Positions 8,938-17,075 of a stretch of 64,000 nt of DNA are shown here, piece after piece. This DNA is from Vreelandella venusta. Its GTDB lineage: Bacteria > Pseudomonadota > Gammaproteobacteria > Pseudomonadales > Halomonadaceae. Position 1 is the stretch's first letter. Each line of letters starts with the position of its first letter. The stretch covers positions 1-64,000 of the forward strand of contig NZ_BJUL01000017.1 in the NCBI RefSeq assembly GCF_007989605.1. Direction: 5' to 3'. The notes under the pieces are model-generated. The model worked only from the letters and a program-made list of their open reading frames with translations. It was not told the DNA's origin and ran no database searches. Both the position numbers and the translations under genes were made by a program.

Positions 8938-8962
8938 AGCGCTTGTCTCTTGAGTAACTTGC

Positions 8963-9030
8963 GATTCATTTTTGCATCAATGATGCATAGATGACTTGAG
9001 TGTACGTGATTTTGATTCATTACTGCATCG
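8963..9030. promoter_or_regulatory. Repeated upstream activating sites for the divergent regulator
   Basis: GATTCATT-NN-TGCATC occurs twice, at 8963-8978 and 9014-9029, 51 bases apart (close to five helical turns). The first copy ends in a perfect palindrome, TGCATCA-A-TGATGCA (8973-8987). Both lie between the regulator gene and a sigma-54 promoter, the usual position for enhancer-binding protein sites. The repeats are seen; their use as binding sites is inference. Confidence 0.6.
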
Positions 9031-9070
9031 TTAATGACTGGGAACCCTATGGTTAGGGCGTTCAGAGACT

Positions 9071-9086
9071 TGGCATGTTCTGTGCA
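9071..9086 (+). promoter_or_regulatory. Sigma-54 promoter of the gbuA unit
   Basis: TGGCATG-TTCT-GTGCA matches the sigma-54 consensus TGGCACG-N4-TTGCW, with the invariant GG at 9072-9073 and GC at 9084-9085 at the required 12-base spacing. Transcription would begin near 9097, about 40 bases before the gbuA ATG. A dedicated sigma-54 activator is encoded divergently just upstream, which strongly supports the call. Confidence 0.8.
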
Positions 9087-9136
9087 ATGTAGTTGTTATT
9101 CAGCGCTACAACACGAACAACGCCAAGGAGATCTGT

Positions 9137-10087
9137 ATGTCTGATTTTAACCAGCCGCTTGGGGGCAATAGTATGCCGCGCTTTGGTGGGCCAGCCACTA
9201 TGATGCGTTTACCCACTCAGGAAAGTGCTGCTGGCTTAGACGCTGCTTTTATCGGTATTCCAATGGATATTGGTACGTCTAACCGGCCTGGTACGCGTCT
9301 TGGCCCACGTCAGATTCGTGATGAATCTCGCATGCTTCGACCCTATAACATGGCGACCCGCGCCGCCCCGTTTGAAAGTTTACAAGTGGCCGATATAGGT
9401 GACGTGCCCATCAACACGTTTCACCTGCCCAAAAGCGTCGACATCATCACGGCCTTTTATGATGACGTGCTTAAACACAACTGCATTCCGCTAACACTGG
9501 GTGGCGAACACACCCTGACACTGCCCATTTTACGTGCCATTGCTAAAAAGCATGGGCCAGTGGGGCTGATCCATATTGATGCCCATGCCGATGTAAATGA
9601 GCACATGTTCGGTGAGCCGATTGCCCATGGCACGCCGTTTCGTCGTGCCCAGGAAGAAGGCTTGTTAGCCCACGGCAAAGTGGTGCAAATCGGTCTTCGT
9701 GGTACCGGTTACGCGGCTGAAGATTTTGATTGGTGCCGCAGCCAGGGTTTCCGTGTTGTTCCCGCTGAAGAGTGCTGGCATCGCTCGCTTGCCCCCTTGA
9801 TGAAAGAAGTGCGTGAGCAGATGGGCGATGTGCCTGTCTATATCAGCTTCGATATCGATGGCCTGGACCCATCCGTTGCACCAGGGACGGGAACGGTAGA
9901 GATGGGCGGACTGACCTCAGCCCAGGGGCTAGAAATTGTCCGCGGTGCGGCAGGCTTGAACATCGTCGGCTGTGATCTAGTGGAAGTGTCGCCTCCTTAT
10001 GATCCCAGCGGTAATACCGCATTGATGGGCGCCACACTGCTGTACGAAATGCTCTGTGTGCTGCCGGGCGTGAAACACAGTGATTAA
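9137..10087 (+). CDS. gbuA: Guanidinobutyrase (ureohydrolase family)
   Basis: Hydrolyses 4-guanidinobutyrate to 4-aminobutyrate and urea. The 316-residue arginase/agmatinase-fold protein closely resembles Pseudomonas GbuA as I recall it (QPLGGN near the start, PRFGG, RPYNMATRAAPF, VEVSPPYD). Binuclear manganese ligands are H125, D148, H150, D152, D239 and D241 in GGEHT, HIDAHAD and FDIDGLD. AAGGAG precedes the ATG. It is the first gene behind the sigma-54 promoter and is followed by genes for 2-ketoarginine decarboxylase and an aldehyde dehydrogenase, which supports guanidinobutyrate over agmatine as substrate. Agmatinase or guanidinopropionase remain alternatives. Confidence 0.88.
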   Translation: MSDFNQPLGGNSMPRFGGPATMMRLPTQESAAGLDAAFIGIPMDIGTSNRPGTRLGPRQIRDESRMLRPYNMATRAAPFESLQVADIGDVPINTFHLPKSVDIITAFYDDVLKHNCIPLTLGGEHTLTLPILRAIAKKHGPVGLIHIDAHADVNEHMFGEPIAHGTPFRRAQEEGLLAHGKVVQIGLRGTGYAAEDFDWCRSQGFRVVPAEECWHRSLAPLMKEVREQMGDVPVYISFDIDGLDPSVAPGTGTVEMGGLTSAQGLEIVRGAAGLNIVGCDLVEVSPPYDPSGNTALMGATLLYEMLCVLPGVKHSD

Positions 10088-10115
10088 GCTGTCCTGAAAT
10101 AGCTAATAAATAAAA

Positions 10116-10175
10116 AGCGCTTACCTGACAAAGCGCTAATGGTCAGAGAAATGGCAGGTTGCTTATTGCCTGCCA
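10116..10175 (+). promoter_or_regulatory. Two intercistronic hairpins between gbuA and the yjiH-family gene
   Basis: AGCGCTT/AAGCGCT pairs at 10116-10122 and 10130-10136, and TGGCAGG/CCTGCCA pairs at 10152-10158 and 10169-10175. Neither has a T tract, so they are more likely mRNA processing or stability structures setting gbuA apart from the downstream genes than terminators. Confidence 0.45.
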
Positions 10176-10223
10176 GGACGCCACCAGCCCACCTCCAATA
10201 ATCACTTCCAACAGGTGAACCGT

Positions 10224-11606
10224 ATGTCTTTCTCTCAAGTAAAATTGGATGACGCCGAGCCGTCGACTCCAATCCATCGTGCTCATTTGCTGAAATTTTT
10301 GATCCCATCCTTAATTGGCATCCTATTGTTTTTGGTGCCTTTTCAAGTGGGAGGTACGATTAACATTGGCATGGGGCTGATGGCCGATGGGTTGCAGTCG
10401 CTGCTTGGCTCTGCGCTACCTGTCATTGCTATGCTAGTCCTATGTTTGTCTGTGGTGATAACGCTTTACGTTAAAGTGGCAAAGCCCAACTGGGCGCAAC
10501 ATGGTCACTTTCAAGATATGTTTGACGTCGACACTATTTGGGTAGTGATGCGCATCTTAGGTGCCATTTTTGTCGTCATGACCTTTTTCCAAGTCGGCCC
10601 CGAATTTGTGACGGCATCGTATACTGGCGGCGTAATGCTCAATGATTTAGCGCCGGTGCTACTGACGTTCTTCTTCTTTGCGGCGATTCTGCTACCGTTT
10701 CTAGTCGAATTTGGCTTTATGGAATTTATCGGCACCATGGTGCGCAAGCCGTTTCGGAAGATTTTTAATCTCCCAGGACGCAGCGCTATCGATGCAACGG
10801 CCTCTTGGATGGGGTCAGGCACCGTGGGTGTATTGATCACTGCCCAACAGTATGAGCAGGGGTATTACAATGCTCGCGAGGCATCGGTCATTGCGACTAA
10901 CTTTTCAGTGGCTTCCATCGCGTTTAGTTTATTGGTGACGAACTTTGTTGATATCAATCATCTCTTCGTACAGTTCTATTTTACGGTAGTCATGTCAGGG
11001 TTGATTGCTGCCATTATCGTGGCACGGATTCCCCCTCTATCGCTCAAATCTAACGACTACTACGAACCTGTTGGCTGCCAGTTACGCGAGAAACGCACCG
11101 AAAATGTAGGGCTGTTTCGTTACAGCTTGCTCCAGGCAACTCGCCGGGCAGCGGATGCGCCAGGGCCAAAAGAGCTGGTGCGTTTAGCACTCCTCAACGT
11201 GGTTGATATCTTTTTGACACTGCTGCCTTTGGTATTTGCCATCGGCACTGTCGCGCTGATTTTAGCCGAGTTTACGCCGCTGTTTACCTGGCTCTCTTAC
11301 CCCATGGTGCCAGTGCTTGAGTTGCTGCGTATCCCTGAAGCACAAGCGGCTGCGCCAGCGACGCTGGTCGGGTTTGCCGATATGTTCTTACCAGCGGTGC
11401 TGGCGACGAATATTGAAAGCGAGCTGACCCGCTTTGTGATCGCTTGCTTGTCCATGACACAGCTGGTGTATATGTCGGAAATTGGTGCGCTACTACTTAA
11501 ATCAAAAATCCCTATCAAGCTCTGGGAGTTAGCCGCCGTTTTCTTACTGCGCACGGCCATTACGCTGCCCATCATCGCCTTTATGGCCCATACATTTTTC
11601 TTCTGA
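10224..11606 (+). CDS. YjiH-family membrane protein, putative guanidino-acid/arginine-related transporter
   Basis: Polytopic inner-membrane protein of 460 residues with roughly ten hydrophobic segments, of the YjiH/nucleoside-recognition (Gate) domain family. Conserved glycine-rich loops such as ATASWMGSGTVGVLITAQQY and the repeated Gate-like half near VGFADMFLPAVLA are visible. The start at 10224 has AGGTGA six bases before; a GTG three codons earlier is less likely. The family has no well established substrate. Its position between guanidinobutyrase and 2-ketoarginine decarboxylase suggests uptake or exchange of arginine, 2-ketoarginine or guanidinobutyrate; that is inference. Confidence 0.78.
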   Translation: MSFSQVKLDDAEPSTPIHRAHLLKFLIPSLIGILLFLVPFQVGGTINIGMGLMADGLQSLLGSALPVIAMLVLCLSVVITLYVKVAKPNWAQHGHFQDMFDVDTIWVVMRILGAIFVVMTFFQVGPEFVTASYTGGVMLNDLAPVLLTFFFFAAILLPFLVEFGFMEFIGTMVRKPFRKIFNLPGRSAIDATASWMGSGTVGVLITAQQYEQGYYNAREASVIATNFSVASIAFSLLVTNFVDINHLFVQFYFTVVMSGLIAAIIVARIPPLSLKSNDYYEPVGCQLREKRTENVGLFRYSLLQATRRAADAPGPKELVRLALLNVVDIFLTLLPLVFAIGTVALILAEFTPLFTWLSYPMVPVLELLRIPEAQAAAPATLVGFADMFLPAVLATNIESELTRFVIACLSMTQLVYMSEIGALLLKSKIPIKLWELAAVFLLRTAITLPIIAFMAHTFFF

Positions 11607-11617
11607 GGGGGCCTGTC

Positions 11618-13282
11618 ATGAACGCTGACGCCATGCGCAATCACTCAACGACGACCTGTGCCGAGCTGTTGATCCGCCTGCTGCGCGAAACCTATGGAGT
11701 TCAAACTCTGTTCGGTATCCCTGGCGTTCACACGGTGGAGCTGTACCGAGGGCTTGAAGGTAGCGATGTGCGCCACGTAACCCCGCGCCATGAGCAGGGT
11801 GCCGGGTTTATGGCCGACGGCTATGCCCGCGCCAGCGGTCAGCCTGGGGTATGTCTGATTATCACTGGCCCGGGAATGACCAATATTGCCACTGCGATGG
11901 GCCAAGCCTTAGCAGACTCTATCCCCATGCTGGTGATCTCCAGCGTTAACCGCCGCGATACGCTGGGCATGGGCCAAGGTCGGCTGCACGAGCTGCCCAG
12001 CCAGCAGCAGATGATCAGCGGCGTGTCACGCTTTAGCCACACGCTATTAGATGCCAATACGTTGCCTGATGTGCTGGCTCGCGCCTTTGCGATCTTCAAT
12101 GGTGCGCGCCCTGGTCCGGTGCATATTGAAATTCCGATTGATCTGTTCAATGCGCCGGTGAAGGCTCCGGCCAGTTGGCCAGTGCCATCGCTTTACCGAG
12201 CAGCGCCTGACCCGGATGGGCTTGCCGAAGCTGCCCGCTTGTTAAAGGCCGCGAAGCAACCTTTGCTGCTGTTAGGTGGTGGCTGTGTGGCAGCGCCAGA
12301 GGCTGCGCGGGCATTGGTAGAGAGGCTTGATGCCCCAGCGGTGACGACTATCAACGCTAAAGGGCTGCTGGGTCGCGACCACCCGTTAGACTTGGGGGCT
12401 AACGCAGCGCTGCCAGCGGTGCGTGAACTGGCCGCTAACGCCGATGTGATTTTGGCGGTGGGCACCGAACTTGGCGAGACCGACTACGATGTCGTGTTTG
12501 ATGGTGGCTTTCACCTCAATGGCAAATTGATTCGTATTGATCTCGACCCTGAACAACTGGTGCGCAACCAGCATACAACGCTTGGTTTAGTGGGCGATGC
12601 CGGACGTAGCCTAGCGCTCCTACTCGCTCATTTCCCCGAACCTTTGCAGCGCCACGGTGTTGAACGCGGTATTGAACGAACAGCCACTACGTTGAGCGCA
12701 CTTAACCTGGTTAACGATCCGGCTTTTAGCGACTTCGTGCCGCTTTATAAAACCCTGGCTGACCATCTGCCTGAGGCGATTTTGGTGGGTGACTCCACTG
12801 CACCGGTGTATGCGGGCAACCACCTAGTCAGCCAGCCAGCGCCAAGGCGTTATTTCAATGCCTCTACCGGCTACGGCACCTTGGGCTATGGGCTGCCGGC
12901 AGCGCTAGGGGCGCAGTTAGCTCGCGCTGATCTACCTGTGGTGGCGCTTGTCGGTGATGGTGGGGTGATGTTCACCCTTGCTGAGCTTGCTACCGCGGTG
13001 GAGGAACGCCTGCCGGTGGTGATTGTGCTGTGGCACAACGCAGGCTACGAAGAAATTCGCCGCTATATGGATGCCAACGGTGTGGCCCGTTTGGGCGTGG
13101 ATATTCAAGCCCCTAACTTTCTTACTTTGGCCGAAGGGTTTGGTTGCCCAAGCGAGCGGGTTGAAAGCCCTGAGGAGCTTGCAAACTCACTCGCTAAGCG
13201 CGTTTCAAATGGCCCGTTACTCATTGAAATAGACGCGGCTGCTTGGCAGCGTGCGTGCCGAATTTCCGACCAGGATACCTAG
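11618..13282 (+). CDS. aruI: 5-guanidino-2-oxopentanoate (2-ketoarginine) decarboxylase, ThDP enzyme
   Basis: Thiamine-diphosphate enzyme of the acetolactate-synthase superfamily, 554 residues. The catalytic glutamate is E59 in PRHEQGAGFMADGYAR; the ThDP motif runs from GDG (446-448) to N474. IFGIPGVHTVELYRGL-like sequence near residues 30-46 is the hallmark I associate with AruI of pseudomonads, which decarboxylates 2-ketoarginine to 4-guanidinobutyraldehyde. The gene follows the transporter by 11 bases and abuts the aldehyde dehydrogenase directly. No arginine:pyruvate transaminase (aruH) is present in the window, so the ketoacid must be made by an enzyme elsewhere or imported. Confidence 0.85.
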   Translation: MNADAMRNHSTTTCAELLIRLLRETYGVQTLFGIPGVHTVELYRGLEGSDVRHVTPRHEQGAGFMADGYARASGQPGVCLIITGPGMTNIATAMGQALADSIPMLVISSVNRRDTLGMGQGRLHELPSQQQMISGVSRFSHTLLDANTLPDVLARAFAIFNGARPGPVHIEIPIDLFNAPVKAPASWPVPSLYRAAPDPDGLAEAARLLKAAKQPLLLLGGGCVAAPEAARALVERLDAPAVTTINAKGLLGRDHPLDLGANAALPAVRELAANADVILAVGTELGETDYDVVFDGGFHLNGKLIRIDLDPEQLVRNQHTTLGLVGDAGRSLALLLAHFPEPLQRHGVERGIERTATTLSALNLVNDPAFSDFVPLYKTLADHLPEAILVGDSTAPVYAGNHLVSQPAPRRYFNASTGYGTLGYGLPAALGAQLARADLPVVALVGDGGVMFTLAELATAVEERLPVVIVLWHNAGYEEIRRYMDANGVARLGVDIQAPNFLTLAEGFGCPSERVESPEELANSLAKRVSNGPLLIEIDAAAWQRACRISDQDT

Positions 13283-14743
13283 ATGCCGTTACTCGACCAG
13301 CAAGTTATCAATCAGCAGTTCATTAACAACCAATGGGTTGCCTCAGCAGGCACACGCATGCTCGATGTGATGAACCCTTATCGCGAAGCGCGTATTGCCC
13401 AGGTCACGGCAGGGGACGCGGCAGATGTCGACGCTGCCGTTAAAGCTGCTCAGCAAGCACAACCTGCTTGGCAAGCGTTGGGTGGAGCTGCGCGTGCAAA
13501 GTACCTAGATAGCTTTGCCGATGCGTTGGAAGCCCGTCGAGAAGCGCTAATCACTCTTTCAGCCACTAATAACGGTAAACCGTTGGCAGAAGCAGGCATT
13601 GACCTGGACGACGCAATTGCCTGTTATCGTTATTACGCCAAGCAGGCCAGGGCGTTAGATGCTCGCCAAGGTGAGTTGGTTCGTGTGGCAATGGAGGGCG
13701 TCGAGGCGCGCACGTATCATGACCCTGTGGGCGTTGTGGGGTTGATTGCTCCCTGGAACTTTCCGCTGGTGACAAGCGCCTGGAAGCTGGCGCCTGCGTT
13801 AGCGGCAGGCTGCACCGCAGTGCTCAAACCGTCAGAGGTAACGCCGCTCCCCGAGTTAGCACTGGCAGAAATTGCCCTGGAGATTGCCCTGCCAGCAGGT
13901 GTGCTGAACCTGCTTAATGGTGACGGCGAGGGCATTGGCGCACCGCTAACCAATCACCCAGGTGTAGATAAAATCTCCTTTACGGGCAGTAACCGAGTCG
14001 GCGAAACGGTCATGCAAACGGCTGCCGTTCGCACCGCCAGTGTCTCTTTAGAGCTAGGTGGAAAATCGCCGATTCTGGTAATGGAAGACGCCGACCCCGC
14101 TCAAGCCGCCGACTGGGTAATGGCGGGTATTTACTTTAATGCCGGGCAAATCTGTTCGGCGACTTCGCGTTTACTGGTACATGAAAACGTGGCAGAAGCA
14201 CTCTACACCGCCCTGGCTGAGCGGATGGATGCGCTAACCCTGGGCGACCCACTGGCGGAAGGCACTGACTTAGGGCCGCTGACCAGCGCTAAGCAGCGCG
14301 ATGCGGTACAGCGCTATTTAGACTTGGCGGTGCAAGAAGGCCTAACGGCAGTGCGCGATATTACCCATCGCACGTTACCCGCCCAGGGCTACTTTTTAGC
14401 GCCGACGCTTTACCGTGATGTACCGCTGGAAAGCCGCTTGTGGCAAGAGGAGATTTTCGGTCCGGTGCTCTGCGCACGCAGCGTTACCAGCGAAGCAGAG
14501 GCGATTAAGCTCGCCAACGATAGCGCTTATGGATTAGCTGCGACGGTGATTAGCGGTGACCCTGAGCGGGCGAAGCGTATTAGTCGCCAGCTAAAAGCCG
14601 GTAGCATTTGGTACAACAGCGAGCAGCTGGTGCTGCCTGAAACCGCCTGGGGCGGCTTCAAGCGCAGCGGTATTGGGCGTGAACTTGGCCCCTGGGGGCT
14701 AAGTGCCTACCTGGAAGTGAAGCATGTGATTGGGCCGGCGTAA
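13283..14743 (+). CDS. Aldehyde dehydrogenase, probable 4-guanidinobutyraldehyde dehydrogenase
   Basis: NAD(P)-dependent aldehyde dehydrogenase of 486 residues. Active-site residues are C291 in NAGQICSATSR, E257 in LELGGKSP and N159 in APWNFP; the GSNRVGE loop forms the cofactor fold. The ATG follows the aruI stop with no gap. In the unit it would oxidise 4-guanidinobutyraldehyde to 4-guanidinobutyrate, which gbuA then hydrolyses to GABA and urea. It resembles betaine-aldehyde and KauB-type enzymes, so side activity on other amino-aldehydes is likely. Confidence 0.85.
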   Translation: MPLLDQQVINQQFINNQWVASAGTRMLDVMNPYREARIAQVTAGDAADVDAAVKAAQQAQPAWQALGGAARAKYLDSFADALEARREALITLSATNNGKPLAEAGIDLDDAIACYRYYAKQARALDARQGELVRVAMEGVEARTYHDPVGVVGLIAPWNFPLVTSAWKLAPALAAGCTAVLKPSEVTPLPELALAEIALEIALPAGVLNLLNGDGEGIGAPLTNHPGVDKISFTGSNRVGETVMQTAAVRTASVSLELGGKSPILVMEDADPAQAADWVMAGIYFNAGQICSATSRLLVHENVAEALYTALAERMDALTLGDPLAEGTDLGPLTSAKQRDAVQRYLDLAVQEGLTAVRDITHRTLPAQGYFLAPTLYRDVPLESRLWQEEIFGPVLCARSVTSEAEAIKLANDSAYGLAATVISGDPERAKRISRQLKAGSIWYNSEQLVLPETAWGGFKRSGIGRELGPWGLSAYLEVKHVIGPA

Positions 14744-14745
14744 GA

Positions 14746-15708
14746 CTAACGCTTGGGCATCGCATAACGCCGGGATGACTTCCCGGCTTTTACCACTTGC
14801 CCGGGCACATCGTGGCCGATAAGTGTCGGCAGGGTAGCGGCAACGTCAAGCAGCGCATCTAAATCGACGCCGGTATCGACCCCCATCGCAGCGAACATAT
14901 GCACTAAGTCTTCGGTGCATACATTACCGCTAGCGCCTGGGGCAAAAGGGCAGCCCCCCAGCCCGCCTAACGACGCATCAAAGCGGTTAATGCCCGCCTG
15001 CCACGCCGCCAGCGCGTTGGCTAAGCCCATGCCACGCGTGTTGTGAAAGTGCAGGGTGAACGGCGTTTCCGGCCATCGCTCAAGCACGGCGTCGCACAGG
15101 CGCCTCACCTGGGCTGGGTTGGCCATGCCCGTAGTGTCGCATAGCGTGACACCCTGAATGCCCAGCGCGATCAGCTGTTCCACCAGCGTAAGCACCCGCG
15201 TTTCAGGCACCTCGCCTTCAAACGGGCAGCCAAAGGTGGTCGAAAGCGAGGCGTTGATAAATACGCCGCTGCCTTGGCTGGCCTCCACAATCGCAGCAAA
15301 TTGCTCAAGCGACTGCTCTGGTGTCATGCGCAGGTTAGCCAAGCCATGGCTATCGCTTGCCGACATCACCAAATTAATCTCATCCACCTGGCAGGCAAGC
15401 GCGCGCTCCATGCCCTTAAGGTTAGGCACTAATACGCTGATATCGACGCCTGCCCGACGCTGAATACCTGTGACAACCTCAGCGGCATCGCGCAGGTTAG
15501 GAATCGCTTTGGGGGACGTAAACGACGTTGCCTCGATGCGCCGCAGGCCGGTGGTGGAGAGTGCGTCGATCCAGCGGATTTTATCGTCTGTGGGTACAAA
15601 GCGCGCTTCAATCTGCAGGCCGTCACGCGGGGCGACTTCATTAATTTCTATTTTGGTAGGACAGGGTGCTGTGGGGCAGAGCATGGGTTGACTCGTGGAC
15701 TTGTGCAT
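14746..15708 (-). CDS. Hydroxymethylglutaryl-CoA lyase family protein
   Basis: TIM-barrel lyase of the HMGL-like family, 320 residues from the ATG at 15708, which has AAGGAG seven bases ahead (the longer open frame to 15861 runs into the CoA-transferase gene). The N-terminal EVAPRDGLQIE motif, the metal-binding HFHNTRGMGLANA and the HMG-CoA lyase loop GGLGGCPFAPGASGNV with its catalytic cysteine are present. It would split HMG-CoA to acetyl-CoA and acetoacetate. It follows a family III CoA-transferase by ten bases, so the transferase probably supplies the acyl-CoA substrate. Leucine degradation genes are absent, favouring a free dicarboxylic acid as the source. Confidence 0.85.
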   Translation of the reverse strand: MHKSTSQPMLCPTAPCPTKIEINEVAPRDGLQIEARFVPTDDKIRWIDALSTTGLRRIEATSFTSPKAIPNLRDAAEVVTGIQRRAGVDISVLVPNLKGMERALACQVDEINLVMSASDSHGLANLRMTPEQSLEQFAAIVEASQGSGVFINASLSTTFGCPFEGEVPETRVLTLVEQLIALGIQGVTLCDTTGMANPAQVRRLCDAVLERWPETPFTLHFHNTRGMGLANALAAWQAGINRFDASLGGLGGCPFAPGASGNVCTEDLVHMFAAMGVDTGVDLDALLDVAATLPTLIGHDVPGQVVKAGKSSRRYAMPKR

Positions 15709-15718
15709 TGCGCTCTCC

Positions 15719-16924
15719 TTAAATAATGCCCGCTTGACGCAGTTTGGCGCGGGTTTCCTGGTCAATGCCCAGCTCATCCAGCACATCATCGGTATGCTGG
15801 CCAAGCGCCGGGCCGCCATCGCCGAGTCGCCCTGGGGTAGCGCTAAGTTTGGGCAGTACACCGGGTACTTTTAATGGTTTGCCGTTGGGACGGGTGAAGG
15901 TTTGAATCATTTCCCGCGCCAAGTAATGGGGGTCAAAGGCAATATCTTCGGCGGTGTACGGATAGCCTGCTGGCACACGTGCCTCATCCAGCGCTTTAAG
16001 AATCGCCTCTCTTGGGCGCTCTTCAGACCACGCTTGAATCGCTGCGTCGATCATTTCAGCCTGCTGGCTGCGGCCATCGTTGTGGGCTAGCGCGGGGTCG
16101 TTGGCCAGATCATCACGGCCAATCACGCCCATCAGGCGTTTAAAAATGCTGTCGCCGTTACCGGCAATCAGTACGTAATCGCCGCCCTGGCAGCGGTAAG
16201 CGTTAGAAGGCGTAATGCCGGGGAGGGCGCTGCCGCTAGGTTCGCGCACTTGGCCGCTGGCATCGAATTCCGGCAGCAGGCTCTCCATCATGGCAAATAC
16301 CGACTCATACAGCGCCACGTCGATCTCTTGTCCCAGGCCGCTGCGATTACGCTCTTGCAGTGCCAGCAAGGTGCCGATGACAGCGTAAAGTGCGGACAGC
16401 GAATCACCAATGCTCACGCCTACGCGCACAGAGGGCTCTCCCGGCTGACCAGTGAGATAACGCAGTCCACCCATGGCTTCACCCACCACACCAAAGCCGG
16501 GCTTGTCGCGGTAAGGGCCTGTTTGCCCGTAGCCGGAAATATGCACCATGATTAACCGTGGGTTGAGTTTTGAGAGTGCTTGCCAGCCCAGCCCCCAGTT
16601 ATCTAATGTGCCTGGGCGGAAGTTCTCCACCACTACATCAGCCTCGGTAGCGAGTTTGCGCACCAGCGCTTGGCCCTCTTCACTGCGCAAGTCCAGCGCC
16701 ACCGAGCGCTTGTTACGGCTCTGTACGTGCCACCAAAGCGAGGTGCCTTCCTCAAGCATTCGCCATTTGCGAAGGGGGTCGCCAGTGCCGGGCGGCTCAA
16801 CTTTAATCACATCGGCACCAAATTCGCCCAACAGCTTGGTCGCAAATGGGCCTGCAATGAGCTGCCCAAGTTCAAGAACTTTCAGGCCTTCTAAGGGAAG
16901 CTGGCGAGCTTCGGGAGCGTGCAT
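15719..16924 (-). CDS. CaiB/BaiF family (family III) CoA-transferase
   Basis: Transfers CoA between acyl groups, 401 residues from the ATG at 16924, which is preceded by AGGAG. Family features include LELGQLIAGPFATKLLGEFGADVIKVEPPGTGDPLRKW-type sequence near the start (seen in pieces: GQLIAGPF, GADVIKVE), NKRSVALDLRSEEG, and VVENFRPGTLDNWGLGW. It forms a two-gene unit with the HMG-CoA lyase and is divergent from a LysR regulator. A role in activating a dicarboxylate such as 3-hydroxy-3-methylglutarate, using succinyl-CoA or acetyl-CoA as donor, is inference from the pairing. Confidence 0.85.
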   Translation of the reverse strand: MHAPEARQLPLEGLKVLELGQLIAGPFATKLLGEFGADVIKVEPPGTGDPLRKWRMLEEGTSLWWHVQSRNKRSVALDLRSEEGQALVRKLATEADVVVENFRPGTLDNWGLGWQALSKLNPRLIMVHISGYGQTGPYRDKPGFGVVGEAMGGLRYLTGQPGEPSVRVGVSIGDSLSALYAVIGTLLALQERNRSGLGQEIDVALYESVFAMMESLLPEFDASGQVREPSGSALPGITPSNAYRCQGGDYVLIAGNGDSIFKRLMGVIGRDDLANDPALAHNDGRSQQAEMIDAAIQAWSEERPREAILKALDEARVPAGYPYTAEDIAFDPHYLAREMIQTFTRPNGKPLKVPGVLPKLSATPGRLGDGGPALGQHTDDVLDELGIDQETRAKLRQAGII

Positions 16925-17075
16925 TAAGACTCTCCTGGTCGTGTCGTTAATATTGTTGCCTACCAGCATGCGTGAGCTGCTGAGGTGCGACAATTAGGCA
17001 ATGGGTAACAAAGGTTTCGTGACTGGCGAAGGTATGCGCTAGCATAGTCAGGTTACTTTTCAGGAGTTTGCCGAG

